64,000 nt of DNA, taken from NCBI GenBank assembly GCA_903870995.1, contig CAIQFD010000008.1, positions 44,716-108,715 of the forward strand. Direction: 5' to 3'. Below, piece by piece: positions 42,649 through 52,517 of this stretch. The translations under genes were made by a program, and so were the position numbers. The notes under the pieces were generated by a model that saw nothing but the letters and a program-made list of their open reading frames with translations, was not told where the DNA came from and ran no database searches. This stretch comes from an uncultured Methylophilaceae bacterium. Its GTDB lineage: Bacteria > Pseudomonadota > Gammaproteobacteria > Burkholderiales > Methylophilaceae. Numbering within the stretch: the first letter of the stretch is position 1; the number at the start of each line of letters is the position of its first letter.

Positions 42649-42975
42649 ATGAATTTACATTTAACTGGCCATCATTTAGAAGTTACTCCTGCTTTGCGTG
42701 AATATATTCAAACTAAGCTCACTAAAGTCAGCAATCATTTCGATCATATGATTGATGTCAAAGTGACATTGACGGTGGAAAAGCTTGCTCAAAAAGTTGA
42801 AGCAACCATCCATGTGCCTGGTGCAGACTTGCACGCAGAATCTAGTGATGCTGACATGTACAGTGCCATTGATTTATTAGCCGACAAGCTAGATCGTCAA
42901 GTGTTAAAACACAAAGAAAAACACGCTGACCATCACAAAGTAAACGGCGCAGTTAAGCACCAAGCAACTGAGTAA
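42649..42975 (+). CDS. hpf: Ribosome hibernation promoting factor (short HPF)
   Basis: 108 residues of the sigma-54 modulation/S30AE family: MNLHLTGHHLEVTPALREYI at the start, IHVPGADLHAESSDADMYSAIDLLADKL in the middle, and a His/Lys-rich end. It lacks the extra C-terminal domain of long HPF. It binds 30S subunits in stationary phase. Good ribosome site (GAGGAG). Confidence 0.95.
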   Translation: MNLHLTGHHLEVTPALREYIQTKLTKVSNHFDHMIDVKVTLTVEKLAQKVEATIHVPGADLHAESSDADMYSAIDLLADKLDRQVLKHKEKHADHHKVNGAVKHQATE

Positions 42976-42993
42976 TTCACTAGGTAAACTCTG

Positions 42994-43944
42994 ATGGCCG
43001 AAATTAGCGTACACCAGCTTCACCAAGACACTCGTCGCAAGCTCAAACTTACTTGGGTAGCAGGCAAGTCTGGCGGAGACAATTTATTAAACAGCGAGAC
43101 CGTTTCCAAGCCTTCGCTGGCTTTAACTGGTCATCGCAATTTCGTCCATCCCAATCGCGTTCAAGTCCTTGGTTGTGCAGAAATGGACTATTTGAACGGC
43201 TTAGATCCAGAAGAACAAAAACAGTCGATTAATCATTTATTCTCTCAAAAGCTTGCAGCCCTTATTGTTGCCAATGGAGAGAAAGTACCAACTGAGCTAA
43301 TGCTGGCAGCAGACAAACACCAGACTGCTTTAATGACATCGCCGCTGGCTAGCCCAAACTTAATGGACTTGTTGAGCCATCATTTAGCACAAGCCCTTGC
43401 TGAATCAACAAGCGCACATGGCGTTTTCATTGAAGTTCAAGGCTTTGGTGTGCTGATTAAAGGTAGCCCTGCTATTGGTAAAAGTGAGTTGGCATTAGAG
43501 CTGATTTCACGTGGCCATCGTTTAGTCGCCGATGATATTGTCGATTTTTATCGTGTATCACCTGAGCGGATTGAAGGCCGCTGCCCTCCTTTATTACAAG
43601 ATTTTTTAGAAGTGCGCGGATTGGGAATTTTGAATATTCGAGCACTGTTTGGTGATAGCGCTGTGAAGCCAACCAAGCCCCTTGATTTAATTATTCAGCT
43701 TGAAATGGCTGACACATTAGCCCCACAAAATTTAGATCGACTCAAAATCAAATCCCATGATGAAGACGTGCTAGGCATCAAGGTGCAAAAGGTCGTCATT
43801 CCTGTCGCTGCTGGTCGTAACATTGCTGTTTTGGTCGAAGTGGCTGTTCGCAATCACATGCTTTTATTGCGCGGCGTCAATGGCACCAAGCAATTTATGG
43901 ATAGACAAGCACGCGAACTTAAAAATAATGCGAATCAAGACTGA
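42994..43944 (+). CDS. hprK: HPr kinase/phosphorylase
   Basis: 316 residues. C-terminal kinase domain with P-loop GSPAIGKSELALELI (the usual form is GDxGxGKS), then RLVADDIVDF and the signature LEVRGLGILNIRALFG. It phosphorylates HPr on Ser46 or removes the phosphate. Overlaps rapZ by one base. Confidence 0.95.
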   Translation: MAEISVHQLHQDTRRKLKLTWVAGKSGGDNLLNSETVSKPSLALTGHRNFVHPNRVQVLGCAEMDYLNGLDPEEQKQSINHLFSQKLAALIVANGEKVPTELMLAADKHQTALMTSPLASPNLMDLLSHHLAQALAESTSAHGVFIEVQGFGVLIKGSPAIGKSELALELISRGHRLVADDIVDFYRVSPERIEGRCPPLLQDFLEVRGLGILNIRALFGDSAVKPTKPLDLIIQLEMADTLAPQNLDRLKIKSHDEDVLGIKVQKVVIPVAAGRNIAVLVEVAVRNHMLLLRGVNGTKQFMDRQARELKNNANQD

Positions 43945-44783
43945 TGCAACTTATTATCGTAACAGGCCTATCTGGTTCAGGTAAAAGCGTGGTCCTCAAA
44001 GCACTTGAGGATACTGGCTATTATTGCGTGGACAATTTACCCGCAACACTACTGCCGCAAATTTACGAAAATTTAAATAATAGCCAAAGCAGAGTTGCGA
44101 TTAGCACCGATACAAGAAGTGCCGCTTTAGAAGCGCTACCTGAAAACATCGAAAAGCTAAAAGCTCAAGGCGTCAATGTCCAGGTATTATTTCTGGAGTC
44201 GACCACGCAAGCGCTGGTCAAAAGATTCAGCGAAACGCGCCGACGCCATCCACTGAGTAACGAACATATCACCCTCGCCGAAAGCATTGAGTGCGAACGC
44301 AAATTACTCGCCCCGCTCTCAGAACTTGGTCATCACATCGACACGAGTGATTTAAGTGCAAACACGCTACGTGGATGGGTGAAGGATTTTGTGGCGCAAG
44401 AGCGCAAAAACATCACTTTATTATTCACTTCATTTGGGTTTAAGCATGGCATTCCGCTTGATGCAGATTTTGTATTTGACGTACGCTGCTTGCCAAATCC
44501 ACATTACGACCCACTACTCAGACCAATGACAGGCCGAGATGCCCCGGTGAAAGCTTTTCTAGAGCAACAGCCTTTGGTACATGACATGTACCAAGATATT
44601 CAAAATTTTGTAGCGCGCTGGCTACCAAGTTTCGTTATTGAAAATCGCAGTTACCTCACCATTGCCATTGGTTGCACAGGTGGACAACATCGCTCTGTTC
44701 ATATTGTTGAAGAGCTGGGCAAACATTTTTCACAGCAACAACAAGTGTTAATCAGACATCGAGAACTGGAACTATCTTTATGA
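43944..44783 (+). CDS. rapZ: RNase adaptor protein RapZ
   Basis: 279 residues. N-terminal P-loop VTGLSGSGKSVVLKAL (5-20), C-terminal RNA-binding domain with FGFKHGIPLDADFVFDVRCLPNP and IAIGCTGGQHRSVHI. In enterobacteria it targets the GlmZ sRNA for RNase E; here the RNA partner is unknown. Confidence 0.95.
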   Translation: MQLIIVTGLSGSGKSVVLKALEDTGYYCVDNLPATLLPQIYENLNNSQSRVAISTDTRSAALEALPENIEKLKAQGVNVQVLFLESTTQALVKRFSETRRRHPLSNEHITLAESIECERKLLAPLSELGHHIDTSDLSANTLRGWVKDFVAQERKNITLLFTSFGFKHGIPLDADFVFDVRCLPNPHYDPLLRPMTGRDAPVKAFLEQQPLVHDMYQDIQNFVARWLPSFVIENRSYLTIAIGCTGGQHRSVHIVEELGKHFSQQQQVLIRHRELELSL

Positions 44784-45205
44784 TTGGTATTTTAATTGTC
44801 GCGCACGGGGCACTTGGCGAAAGCCTTATTCAATGCGCTACGCACGTCATGGGCTCACGCCCAGCATTATTAGAGCAGTTTGGGATTGATACCCACGACG
44901 ACCCAGCGACCTTGTTGCCTGTGATGCAAAAAGTAGTAAAAGATCTTGATGAAGGGGATGGTGTGCTGATCCTTTCAGACATTTACGGTGCAACCCCTTG
45001 CAATATCGTGAGCAAATTAGTGAAACAAAATAGCGTAGAAGGCATTGCTGGCGTAAATTTGCCGATGCTCGTCCGTGCCCTCACCTATCGCAATGGTGAC
45101 CTAGCCAAGCTTGCAGAAAAAGCCATAAGTGGTGGGCAAGAAGGCGTCATTAATTTTACAGAAGCCGCCTGCAAAGAAAGTTCAGCGAAGGATGCGAGCA
45201 AATGA
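44780..45205 (+). CDS. PTS EIIA component, mannose/fructose family
   Basis: 141 residues. The phospho-acceptor His9 lies in IGILIVAHGALGES, and DGVLILSDIYGATPCNIV is the conserved second motif. No EIIB, C or D genes follow, so it probably works as a regulatory phosphate acceptor, not in sugar uptake. Overlaps rapZ and ptsH by 4 bp each. Confidence 0.92.
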   Translation: MIGILIVAHGALGESLIQCATHVMGSRPALLEQFGIDTHDDPATLLPVMQKVVKDLDEGDGVLILSDIYGATPCNIVSKLVKQNSVEGIAGVNLPMLVRALTYRNGDLAKLAEKAISGGQEGVINFTEAACKESSAKDASK

Positions 45206-45468
45206 AGCAAGAAATTCTCATTATTAATAAGCTCGGCCTCCATGCCCGCGCGTCAACAAAGCTGACGCAAACAGCCAGCCAATTTAAAAGCGACATTTGG
45301 ATAGAACGCAACGGACGTCGTGTGAATGCAAAAAGCATTATGGGCGTCATGATGTTAGCTGCCAGCAAAGGCAGCACAGTCACTTTAGAAGCTAACGGCG
45401 CTGACGAAGTTGAAGCAATGGATGCGCTCGTTGCCCTCATTAACAATCGTTTTGGTGAGCCAGAGTAA
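45202..45468 (+). CDS. ptsH: Phosphocarrier protein HPr
   Basis: 88 residues. His15 in KLGLHARASTKL is the EI-dependent site, and the Ser in NAKSIMGVMML is the HprK target. Both sites are intact, consistent with hprK upstream. Confidence 0.96.
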   Translation: MKQEILIINKLGLHARASTKLTQTASQFKSDIWIERNGRRVNAKSIMGVMMLAASKGSTVTLEANGADEVEAMDALVALINNRFGEPE

Positions 45469-47192
45469 TGAGCTTTTCTATTCATGGTGTAGGGGTATCA
45501 AACGGCATTGCCATCGGCCATGCCCATTTGGTTTCGCACGCCCTGTTAGAGGTCGTCCATTACCAAGTGCCAAAGCATCTAGTCGAGCAAGAGCTTGCAC
45601 GTTTTGACCAGGCAATTAACACCGTTAAACATGATTTAGAAACGGTAAAAGCACAACTCCCAAGCAAATCACCTGCCGAACTGACTGCTTTCATCAATAC
45701 ACATTTGATGATTTTGAATGATCACACGCTCGCTGAAGACCCAAAACTCACCATCAAAAATGAGCACTGCAATGCCGAATGGGCGCTCAAACAGCAGATG
45801 GAAAGTATCGTTGAACAGTTTGACCAAATCGAAGACGAATACTTACGTGAACGTAAACATGACGTCGTGCAAGTTGTAGAACGCATTATTAAAGTCTTGC
45901 TTGGACGGCCTAGCCAAGTGCCTGTGCTAGAGCAAGAAAAAGCCATTATTTTAGTTGCACACGATATTTCACCAGCGGATGCCATTCAGTTTAAGCATCA
46001 CCAATTTGCGGCTTTTATCACGGATGTAGGCGGCGCAACCTCGCACACTGCAATTCTTGCACGCAGTCTCAATATTCCATCTATTGTTGCACTTCAACGT
46101 GCAAGAACAATTATCCGCGATGGTGAATTACTGATCATCGATGGAACACAAGGTGTTGTCATTGTTAACCCCGACAAGGACACCCTGGCTGAATACAAGC
46201 TCAGACAAGAGCAATGGCAAATCGAGCAACAAAAACTCAAGCGTATCAAGCTCACCAAAGCAGTGACTTTAGATGGCACAGCGATTGATTTATACGCCAA
46301 CATTGAAGTGCCTGACGATGTTGTTCAAGTAAAAGCCTCCGGTGCCGCCGGCATTGGCCTCTATCGCACCGAATTCTTATTCATGAACCGCAGAGAAGCC
46401 CCTAATGAAGAAGAGCAATTCGAAGCTTATAAAGCAGTAGCAGAAGCGATGGATGGCAAACCAGTGACCATTCGAACGTTGGATTTAGGCGCTGACAAAC
46501 AAATGAATGCTGATACAGAGCGTACATGCACGAATCCTGCACTTGGTTTGCGTGCAATTCGCTTATGCTTAGCTGAACCACAAATGTTCCACATCCAGTT
46601 GAGGGCGTTGTTACGTGCCTCCGCTTTTGGCAACATTAAGATTCTGATTCCAATGTTGTCTTCACTGACCGAACTCAGGCAAACGTTGTTATTAATCGAG
46701 CGCGCTAAACAAAGCTTGCGTGTCCAAAAAATTGTATTCAATAATGAGATTGAAGTTGGCGGCATGATTGAAATTCCAGCAGCAGCCTTGTGTGCAGAAG
46801 CTTTTGCTAAAGAATTGGATTTTCTCTCTATCGGCACCAACGATTTGATTCAATACTCACTCGCCATCGATCGTACTGATGATAGCGTTTCACACTTGTA
46901 TAACCCACTTCACCCAGCGATTCTGCAATTAATTGAAATAACACTTAAAGCGGGTCTTAAGCTTGGTAAGAAGGTGTCGGTTTGCGGCGAGATGGCTGGC
47001 GATTCAAAGTTAACACGTCTATTGTTAGGCTTGGGCTTGCGTCAGTTTTCTATGCACCCATCGCACATTTTGTCAGTCAAGCACCAAGTATTACAAAGCG
47101 ATCTTGTAAAGTTAGTCCCTACGGCACGTAAAATTTTGTCTAGCCATGACAGCGACAAGATTGAACCTTTACTCCAAAAAATGAATCTCTAG
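45468..47192 (+). CDS. ptsI: PTS enzyme I (phosphoenolpyruvate-protein phosphotransferase)
   Basis: 574 residues. Active-site His in GGATSHTAILARSLNIP (about 187-203), PEP-binding region with GIGLYRTEFLFM, and Cys in VSVCGEMAGD (about 500). Starts at the ptsH stop. Feeds phosphate to HPr. Confidence 0.97.
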   Translation: MSFSIHGVGVSNGIAIGHAHLVSHALLEVVHYQVPKHLVEQELARFDQAINTVKHDLETVKAQLPSKSPAELTAFINTHLMILNDHTLAEDPKLTIKNEHCNAEWALKQQMESIVEQFDQIEDEYLRERKHDVVQVVERIIKVLLGRPSQVPVLEQEKAIILVAHDISPADAIQFKHHQFAAFITDVGGATSHTAILARSLNIPSIVALQRARTIIRDGELLIIDGTQGVVIVNPDKDTLAEYKLRQEQWQIEQQKLKRIKLTKAVTLDGTAIDLYANIEVPDDVVQVKASGAAGIGLYRTEFLFMNRREAPNEEEQFEAYKAVAEAMDGKPVTIRTLDLGADKQMNADTERTCTNPALGLRAIRLCLAEPQMFHIQLRALLRASAFGNIKILIPMLSSLTELRQTLLLIERAKQSLRVQKIVFNNEIEVGGMIEIPAAALCAEAFAKELDFLSIGTNDLIQYSLAIDRTDDSVSHLYNPLHPAILQLIEITLKAGLKLGKKVSVCGEMAGDSKLTRLLLGLGLRQFSMHPSHILSVKHQVLQSDLVKLVPTARKILSSHDSDKIEPLLQKMNL

Positions 47193-47260
47193 AATATATA
47201 AAAACACCATGTAATCGAACGCTACTGATTACCGAGCGATACGACCTAAAGGAATTTGAA

Positions 47261-49321
47261 TTGACCGACTTAGCAAACAATCCGTTATTGAGCTTTTCTG
47301 GCTTACCAAAATTTGACCAAATCAAAGCCGAGCACGTTGAGCCCGCAATTGATCACTTACTTGAGACCGGTCGCAGTTGTGTTGAAAAGCTAGCGACATC
47401 AAACGAAGCATCTACATGGGCTAATTTTGCCAAGCCATTAGAGGACATGGAAGAAAAACTCTCGCGTGCGTGGTCGCAAGTTGGTCACATGAATGCTGTC
47501 GTTAACAGTCCTGAACTACGCGAAGCTTACAATGCCAGCCTGCCAAAACTGACTGACTTTTACTCTGATTTGGGCCAAGACGAACGCTTGTATGCAAAAT
47601 TCCGCGCGCTTAAAAATAGTGCTGAATTCGACACGCTCAATACTGCCCAACAAAAAATCGTAGAGAACGAACTTCTTGGCTTTCGTTTAGGTGGTGCTGA
47701 GCTAGCGGACGCAGAGAAAGCTCGCTTCAAATCCATACAAGAATCACTCTCCAAAATCACCACCAAGTTTGAAGAAAATTTGATGGATACCGTGAATGAT
47801 TTTTCACACTTTGTAGAAGATGTCACTGAGCTAAAAGGCGTACCAGAGGATGCACTACAAGCTGCACAAGAAGCAGCTTCCAGCGATGGAAAATCAGGTT
47901 ATAAATTCACGCTACACTTTCCTTCTTATATGCCTGTATTGCAATATTGCGAAAATCGCACACTGCGAGAGTTACTTTACCGCGCTTATGCAACGAGGGC
48001 TTCAGAATTCGGTAAAAGCGAGTTGGATAACACCCCGCTCATCAGCGAGATCCTGACGCTTCGACGCGAAGCTGCAACTTTATTAGGTTACGAAAACTAT
48101 GCTGAGATGTCACTCGCTACCAAAATGGCTGATGCACCAGCAGATGTAATCTCGTTTTTAGATAAATTGGCGCAGCGCGCAAAACCTTTTGCAAAACGCG
48201 ATATGCAAGAACTCACTGAGTATGCTGCGAAGCTTGGCATTGCTGATATGCAAGCATGGGATGTGGCTTTCGTGTCAGAAAAATTACGCGAAGAAAAATA
48301 TGCGTTTTCAGATCAAGAAGTAAAACAATACTTCCCTGAAGCACAAGTTTTAGCAGGCCTATTCAAAGTGGTCGAAACCATTTTTGGCGTGCATGTTAAA
48401 AAATCTCAAGCACCTGTTTGGCATGCTGATGCAGCTTTTTATGAAATTAGCGACCAACACGGCAAAGCGATTGGGCAGTTTTATTTAGATTTATATGCAC
48501 GTAACAACAAGCGTGGTGGTGCTTGGATGGATGAAGCTATCACCCGCCGCAAACAAGATGGGAGAAATGGCGAAGACAATATCGTCACACCTGTCGCTTA
48601 CCTTACCTGTAATTTCTCAGCACCAGTGGGCGGTAAACCAGCGCTATTCACGCACGATGAAGTCATTACGATGTTCCATGAGTTCGGACATGGTTTGCAC
48701 CACATGCTCACACAAGTCGATGACTACGGAGTGTCTGGCATCAAAGGTGTGGAATGGGATGCAGTGGAACTGCCAAGTCAGTTTATGGAAAACTTCTGCT
48801 GGGAATGGGATGTGATTCGTCATATGACCAAGCACGTGGAAACAGGCGCAAGCTTGCCTCGTGCATTGTTCGACAAAATGATTGCCGCTAAGAACTTCCA
48901 AGCCGGCATGCAAACTGTTCGTCAGATTGAGTTCTCACTTTTTGATATGCGTTTGCATGGTGAATTTGACCCAAATGGCAAACAAACTGCACTCGATTTA
49001 ATCGAACAAGTTCGTGACGAAGTTGCAGTGGTTCGCCCACCAAAATGGAACCGCTTTCCAAATGGGTTTAGCCATATTTTTGCAGGCGGCTACGCAGCTG
49101 GCTATTACAGCTACAAATGGGCAGAGGTCCTTTCAGCGGATGCATACAGCATGTTTGAAGAAAATGGTGTGCTATGTGCAGAAACAGGCCAACGCTTCTG
49201 GCATGAAATTTTAGCTAAAGGCGGTTCACGTCCAGCCTTAGAGTCTTTTGTGGCATTCCGTGGTCGAGCACCAGATATTGAAGCCCTTCTGCGCCATAAT
49301 GGCATGACCGCTTCGGCATAA
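47261..49321 (+). CDS. prlC: Oligopeptidase A (M3 family)
   Basis: 686 residues with a TTG start preceded by AAAGGAATTT. Zinc motif MFHEFGHGLHHML (HEFGH, about 470), and the substrate-side ASQFxENF-like ELPSQFMENFCWEWD. Cytoplasmic enzyme that degrades peptides and cleaved signal peptides. Confidence 0.95.
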   Translation: MTDLANNPLLSFSGLPKFDQIKAEHVEPAIDHLLETGRSCVEKLATSNEASTWANFAKPLEDMEEKLSRAWSQVGHMNAVVNSPELREAYNASLPKLTDFYSDLGQDERLYAKFRALKNSAEFDTLNTAQQKIVENELLGFRLGGAELADAEKARFKSIQESLSKITTKFEENLMDTVNDFSHFVEDVTELKGVPEDALQAAQEAASSDGKSGYKFTLHFPSYMPVLQYCENRTLRELLYRAYATRASEFGKSELDNTPLISEILTLRREAATLLGYENYAEMSLATKMADAPADVISFLDKLAQRAKPFAKRDMQELTEYAAKLGIADMQAWDVAFVSEKLREEKYAFSDQEVKQYFPEAQVLAGLFKVVETIFGVHVKKSQAPVWHADAAFYEISDQHGKAIGQFYLDLYARNNKRGGAWMDEAITRRKQDGRNGEDNIVTPVAYLTCNFSAPVGGKPALFTHDEVITMFHEFGHGLHHMLTQVDDYGVSGIKGVEWDAVELPSQFMENFCWEWDVIRHMTKHVETGASLPRALFDKMIAAKNFQAGMQTVRQIEFSLFDMRLHGEFDPNGKQTALDLIEQVRDEVAVVRPPKWNRFPNGFSHIFAGGYAAGYYSYKWAEVLSADAYSMFEENGVLCAETGQRFWHEILAKGGSRPALESFVAFRGRAPDIEALLRHNGMTASA

Positions 49322-49339
49322 CCCTCTTTTAGATATTTT

Positions 49340-50107
49340 ATGAAAATCGCCACCTGGAACGTTAACTCACTCAATGTGCGCTTGCCACACGTATTGGATT
49401 GGCTCGTCGCCAACAAGCCTGATGCTTTGTGCTTGCAAGAAACCAAACAAGAAGACAGCAAGTTTCCTTATGAGGCTTTAAAAGAAGCTGGCTACAACGC
49501 GATTCACAGCGGACAAAAAACTTATAACGGTGTTGCCATTATTAGTCCTCACAACCTAGACGATGCCCACATGGGCATTCCTCATTTTGCAGACGAGCAA
49601 AAACGCTTGATTGCCGCGACGATTAATGGCGTTCGTATTGTGTGTGTTTATATCCCAAATGGCCAAGCAGTAGGTTCAGACAAATACGCTTACAAGCTTG
49701 GTTGGTTACAGGCATTTACTGCTTGGCTCAGCACCGAAATCAAACAGCACCCTAAGCTTGCCCTATTAGGTGATTACAACATTGCGCCAGAAGATATTGA
49801 TTGTCACGACCCTGCGGCCTGGGTAGGCCAAGTACTCGTCAGTGAACCAGAGCGTGAAGCTTTCAAAGCGTTTACGCAATTAGGGTTAGAAGACGGCTTC
49901 CGCCTATTTGAAAAAGGTGAAGGGCAATTTAGCTGGTGGGATTACCGTATGGCAGGGTTTAGACGTAATTTAGGTATGCGAATTGACCACATTTTAGTGA
50001 CGCCTGAACTCAGCAAAGTCAGCACAGCTAGCTATATCGACAAAGCTCCACGTAAATTAGAGCGTCCTAGTGACCACACCCCTGTGGTACTGGAATTCAA
50101 TCATTAA
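49340..50107 (+). CDS. xthA: Exodeoxyribonuclease III
   Basis: 255 residues of the ExoIII/APE fold: WNVNSLNVRLPHV, LQETKQED (metal Glu), GDYNIAPEDIDCHDP, MRIDHILVTPEL, and SDHTPVVLEF (catalytic His). AP endonuclease in base-excision repair. Confidence 0.95.
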   Translation: MKIATWNVNSLNVRLPHVLDWLVANKPDALCLQETKQEDSKFPYEALKEAGYNAIHSGQKTYNGVAIISPHNLDDAHMGIPHFADEQKRLIAATINGVRIVCVYIPNGQAVGSDKYAYKLGWLQAFTAWLSTEIKQHPKLALLGDYNIAPEDIDCHDPAAWVGQVLVSEPEREAFKAFTQLGLEDGFRLFEKGEGQFSWWDYRMAGFRRNLGMRIDHILVTPELSKVSTASYIDKAPRKLERPSDHTPVVLEFNH

Positions 50108-51237
50108 TGTTGATTAGTTGGGTAGAAGGCGGCGCCACGCTCAGTGCACGCTGGCAATCCGAAGCTGGTGTTGCCGCCCCTCAGCGGGTCATTATTGCTG
50201 ATGACACCATTAACGCTGACACAGCCTATAGGCTTGCTTGTGAAGGCACAGCGATGTTGTGGCGTGGTGACTTTCACAATGCGCGCCAACTCCTACAAGC
50301 AATGGCGAGACGCTGTGACCAAAAAAAATCACCAAAAAAAATCAACCAAGAATCTGCAACAATAGACCTTAAGCAAGCCTTTAATTTACATCGTGTTGCG
50401 CAAGCACAACGAGCACGAGTATTAGGGATGCTGCTGATCGAAGTCGGAGAAAACTATCAAGTACGCCTGAAGAGAGCACCTGATTTTCAGCAAGCTTGCT
50501 TGGAAGCCTATGGCGAATTTACCAGCACATTTTTAGCTTCATTACGCGAGCTACAAGGATTGGTTGGGGCACATGAATGGCGTAAAAAAGGCGTGCCGAT
50601 TGAAGCCTTAGGTGCAAGCATTCATCCACATTACGGTGTATTTTCGCCGATCCGCGGCGAGTATTTAGCATTGCTCGCGAATGCACCGTTACCGAGTCGA
50701 GAGCTCGCCTTTGATATTGGGACAGGCACAGGCGTGATTGCGGCACTGCTTGCTAAACGAGGTGTCAAAAAGATTATCGCCACTGACCAAGATTCGCGTG
50801 CTTTAACTTGTGCCAAAGAAAACATCACACGCTTAGGTTATCAACAACAGGTTTCGGTCAAGCAAGCTGACATGTTTCCTGAAGGTAAAGCACCCTTGAT
50901 TGTATGCAACCCACCATGGTTACCAGCCAAGCCAAGCTCACCGATAGAGTATGCCGTTTACGACCCGAATAGCAGTATGTTGATGGCGTTTCTTAATGGG
51001 CTAAAAAATCACCTGACTCCAGATGGAGAAGGCTGGCTGATTATGTCTAACTTTGCTGAAAACTTAGGCCTAAGAACCAAAGATGAATTCCAAAATGCAA
51101 TTGCTCAGGCTGGTTTAGTCGTTGAAGAAAAAATAGATATTACGCCAAAGCATGGCAAGGTCATGGATCAGACTGATAGATTGCACCAGGCGAGAAAAGC
51201 TGAAATCACTTCACTTTGGCGATTAAAAGCCAATTAG
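50107..51237 (+). CDS. Class I SAM-dependent methyltransferase (PrmC/RsmC-type motif)
   Basis: 376 residues. Motif I ELAFDIGTGTGVIAALLAKRG (about 199) and the N-methylation motif IVCNPPWLPAKPSS (NPPW, about 264). A first domain of 180 residues has no strong match. The NPPW motif suggests N-methylation of Gln or a base. The start overlaps the xthA stop by one base. Confidence 0.82.
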   Translation: MLISWVEGGATLSARWQSEAGVAAPQRVIIADDTINADTAYRLACEGTAMLWRGDFHNARQLLQAMARRCDQKKSPKKINQESATIDLKQAFNLHRVAQAQRARVLGMLLIEVGENYQVRLKRAPDFQQACLEAYGEFTSTFLASLRELQGLVGAHEWRKKGVPIEALGASIHPHYGVFSPIRGEYLALLANAPLPSRELAFDIGTGTGVIAALLAKRGVKKIIATDQDSRALTCAKENITRLGYQQQVSVKQADMFPEGKAPLIVCNPPWLPAKPSSPIEYAVYDPNSSMLMAFLNGLKNHLTPDGEGWLIMSNFAENLGLRTKDEFQNAIAQAGLVVEEKIDITPKHGKVMDQTDRLHQARKAEITSLWRLKAN

Positions 51238-51239
51238 AT

Positions 51240-52517
51240 TTACTTCGTTTTAATTCCTAATTGCTTTAGCTTGCGATACAAATGTGTGCGCTCTAGCTCT
51301 ACGGCTTCAGCAACACGACTCATGTTTTTTTCAGCTTTTTGAATGTGGTATTCAAAATACAAACGCTCAAATTCATCGCGTGCTTCACGCAAAGGGCGGT
51401 CTAAATCAATAGGTAATCCATTGGCTTTTGAAGAGGATTCTTCAATAACCGTAGATTGCAACGGCGCAAACTGCTCCATCACACGATTCACATCATCCAA
51501 TGTAATTTTTTCGCCCAAGCTGGTTTGCATCAGATTACGAATCACGCTATCCAACTGCGTTATGTTGCCAGGCCAATCTGCGTTTCTCAGCATATTGAGC
51601 GCTGCCGTTTCAAACTCTCTGTATGGTGATGCTGTAGTCTCGACTAACAGGAATGCTAAGGCACGCGCTAAATCAGGAATGTCTTCTCTGTGGTCGCCAA
51701 GGCTGGGGATGCGCAAGGTACTGACTGACAACGTTTGTAATAAGCCATTATCAAAGCCGCCTTCTGCAACCAAGTCAGGCAATGGCTGTGACGTGCCACA
51801 CACCACACGCGTTCCATATTTCTCAGCCTTGCCCAGCAAGACCATGAGGCCTTTCTGCTGCGTTTTATCTAGATCAGCAACCTCTGGAATAAACAAAACC
51901 CCTTCACGCAATTGCTCCAATACATCCAATGGCGCATCAGCCAACCTTTGTGAATCGAGGAGCTCCATCCATGGCGTATTCGCTTGATGTAAAAATTTAG
52001 CACACAGCTCAGCGCCACTGCCTTTTTCACCTATTAACAACAAAGGTGCTTTGCTCATGCTCACCTGCTCTAGTCGCTGACGGAGCTCATTGATGACAGC
52101 ACTTTTCCCAAGGCTTAACAAGCTCATATCAGACTTGGGTAGCTGCTCACTATGTTTTAAGGCTGCTGTGACTGTTTTGAGTAGCTTTTGAAGCGCGATT
52201 GGTTTTTCAAGAAAATCAAAAGCGCCGATCCGCGTCGCTTCAACAGCGGTATCGATCGTGCCATGTCCAGACATCATGACCACAGGCATGGTCAACATGC
52301 CGCCTGTGCCCCATTCTTTTAAGAGGGTAATACCATCGCAATCAGGCATCCAAATATCAAGCAGAACCACGTCTGGACGGGTGTGTTGGCGATACTCTCT
52401 AGCCTCAGCAGCATTTTCAGCAAGCCGCACTTGATAACCCTCATCCTGCAAAATGTCTCTTAATAATTCGCGGATGCCGATTTCATCGTCCACCACTAGG
52501 ACTTGTCTTGCTGTCAT
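51240..52517 (-). CDS. ntrX: NtrX-like response regulator with inactivated AAA+ domain
   Basis: 425 residues: receiver (D54 in LLDIWMPD, K104), AAA+ remnant and Fis-type helix-turn-helix (MSRVAEAVELERTHLYRKL). Walker A is GEKGSGAE (162-169), with Ala168 at the essential Lys position. Walker B is LFIPEV, with Pro210 for Asp, and the GAFTGA loop is absent. It therefore should not hydrolyse ATP or open sigma-54 promoters, but can still bind DNA in a phosphorylation-dependent way. It forms an operon with ntrY (4-bp overlap). Confidence 0.88.
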   Translation of the reverse strand: MTARQVLVVDDEIGIRELLRDILQDEGYQVRLAENAAEAREYRQHTRPDVVLLDIWMPDCDGITLLKEWGTGGMLTMPVVMMSGHGTIDTAVEATRIGAFDFLEKPIALQKLLKTVTAALKHSEQLPKSDMSLLSLGKSAVINELRQRLEQVSMSKAPLLLIGEKGSGAELCAKFLHQANTPWMELLDSQRLADAPLDVLEQLREGVLFIPEVADLDKTQQKGLMVLLGKAEKYGTRVVCGTSQPLPDLVAEGGFDNGLLQTLSVSTLRIPSLGDHREDIPDLARALAFLLVETTASPYREFETAALNMLRNADWPGNITQLDSVIRNLMQTSLGEKITLDDVNRVMEQFAPLQSTVIEESSSKANGLPIDLDRPLREARDEFERLYFEYHIQKAEKNMSRVAEAVELERTHLYRKLKQLGIKTK

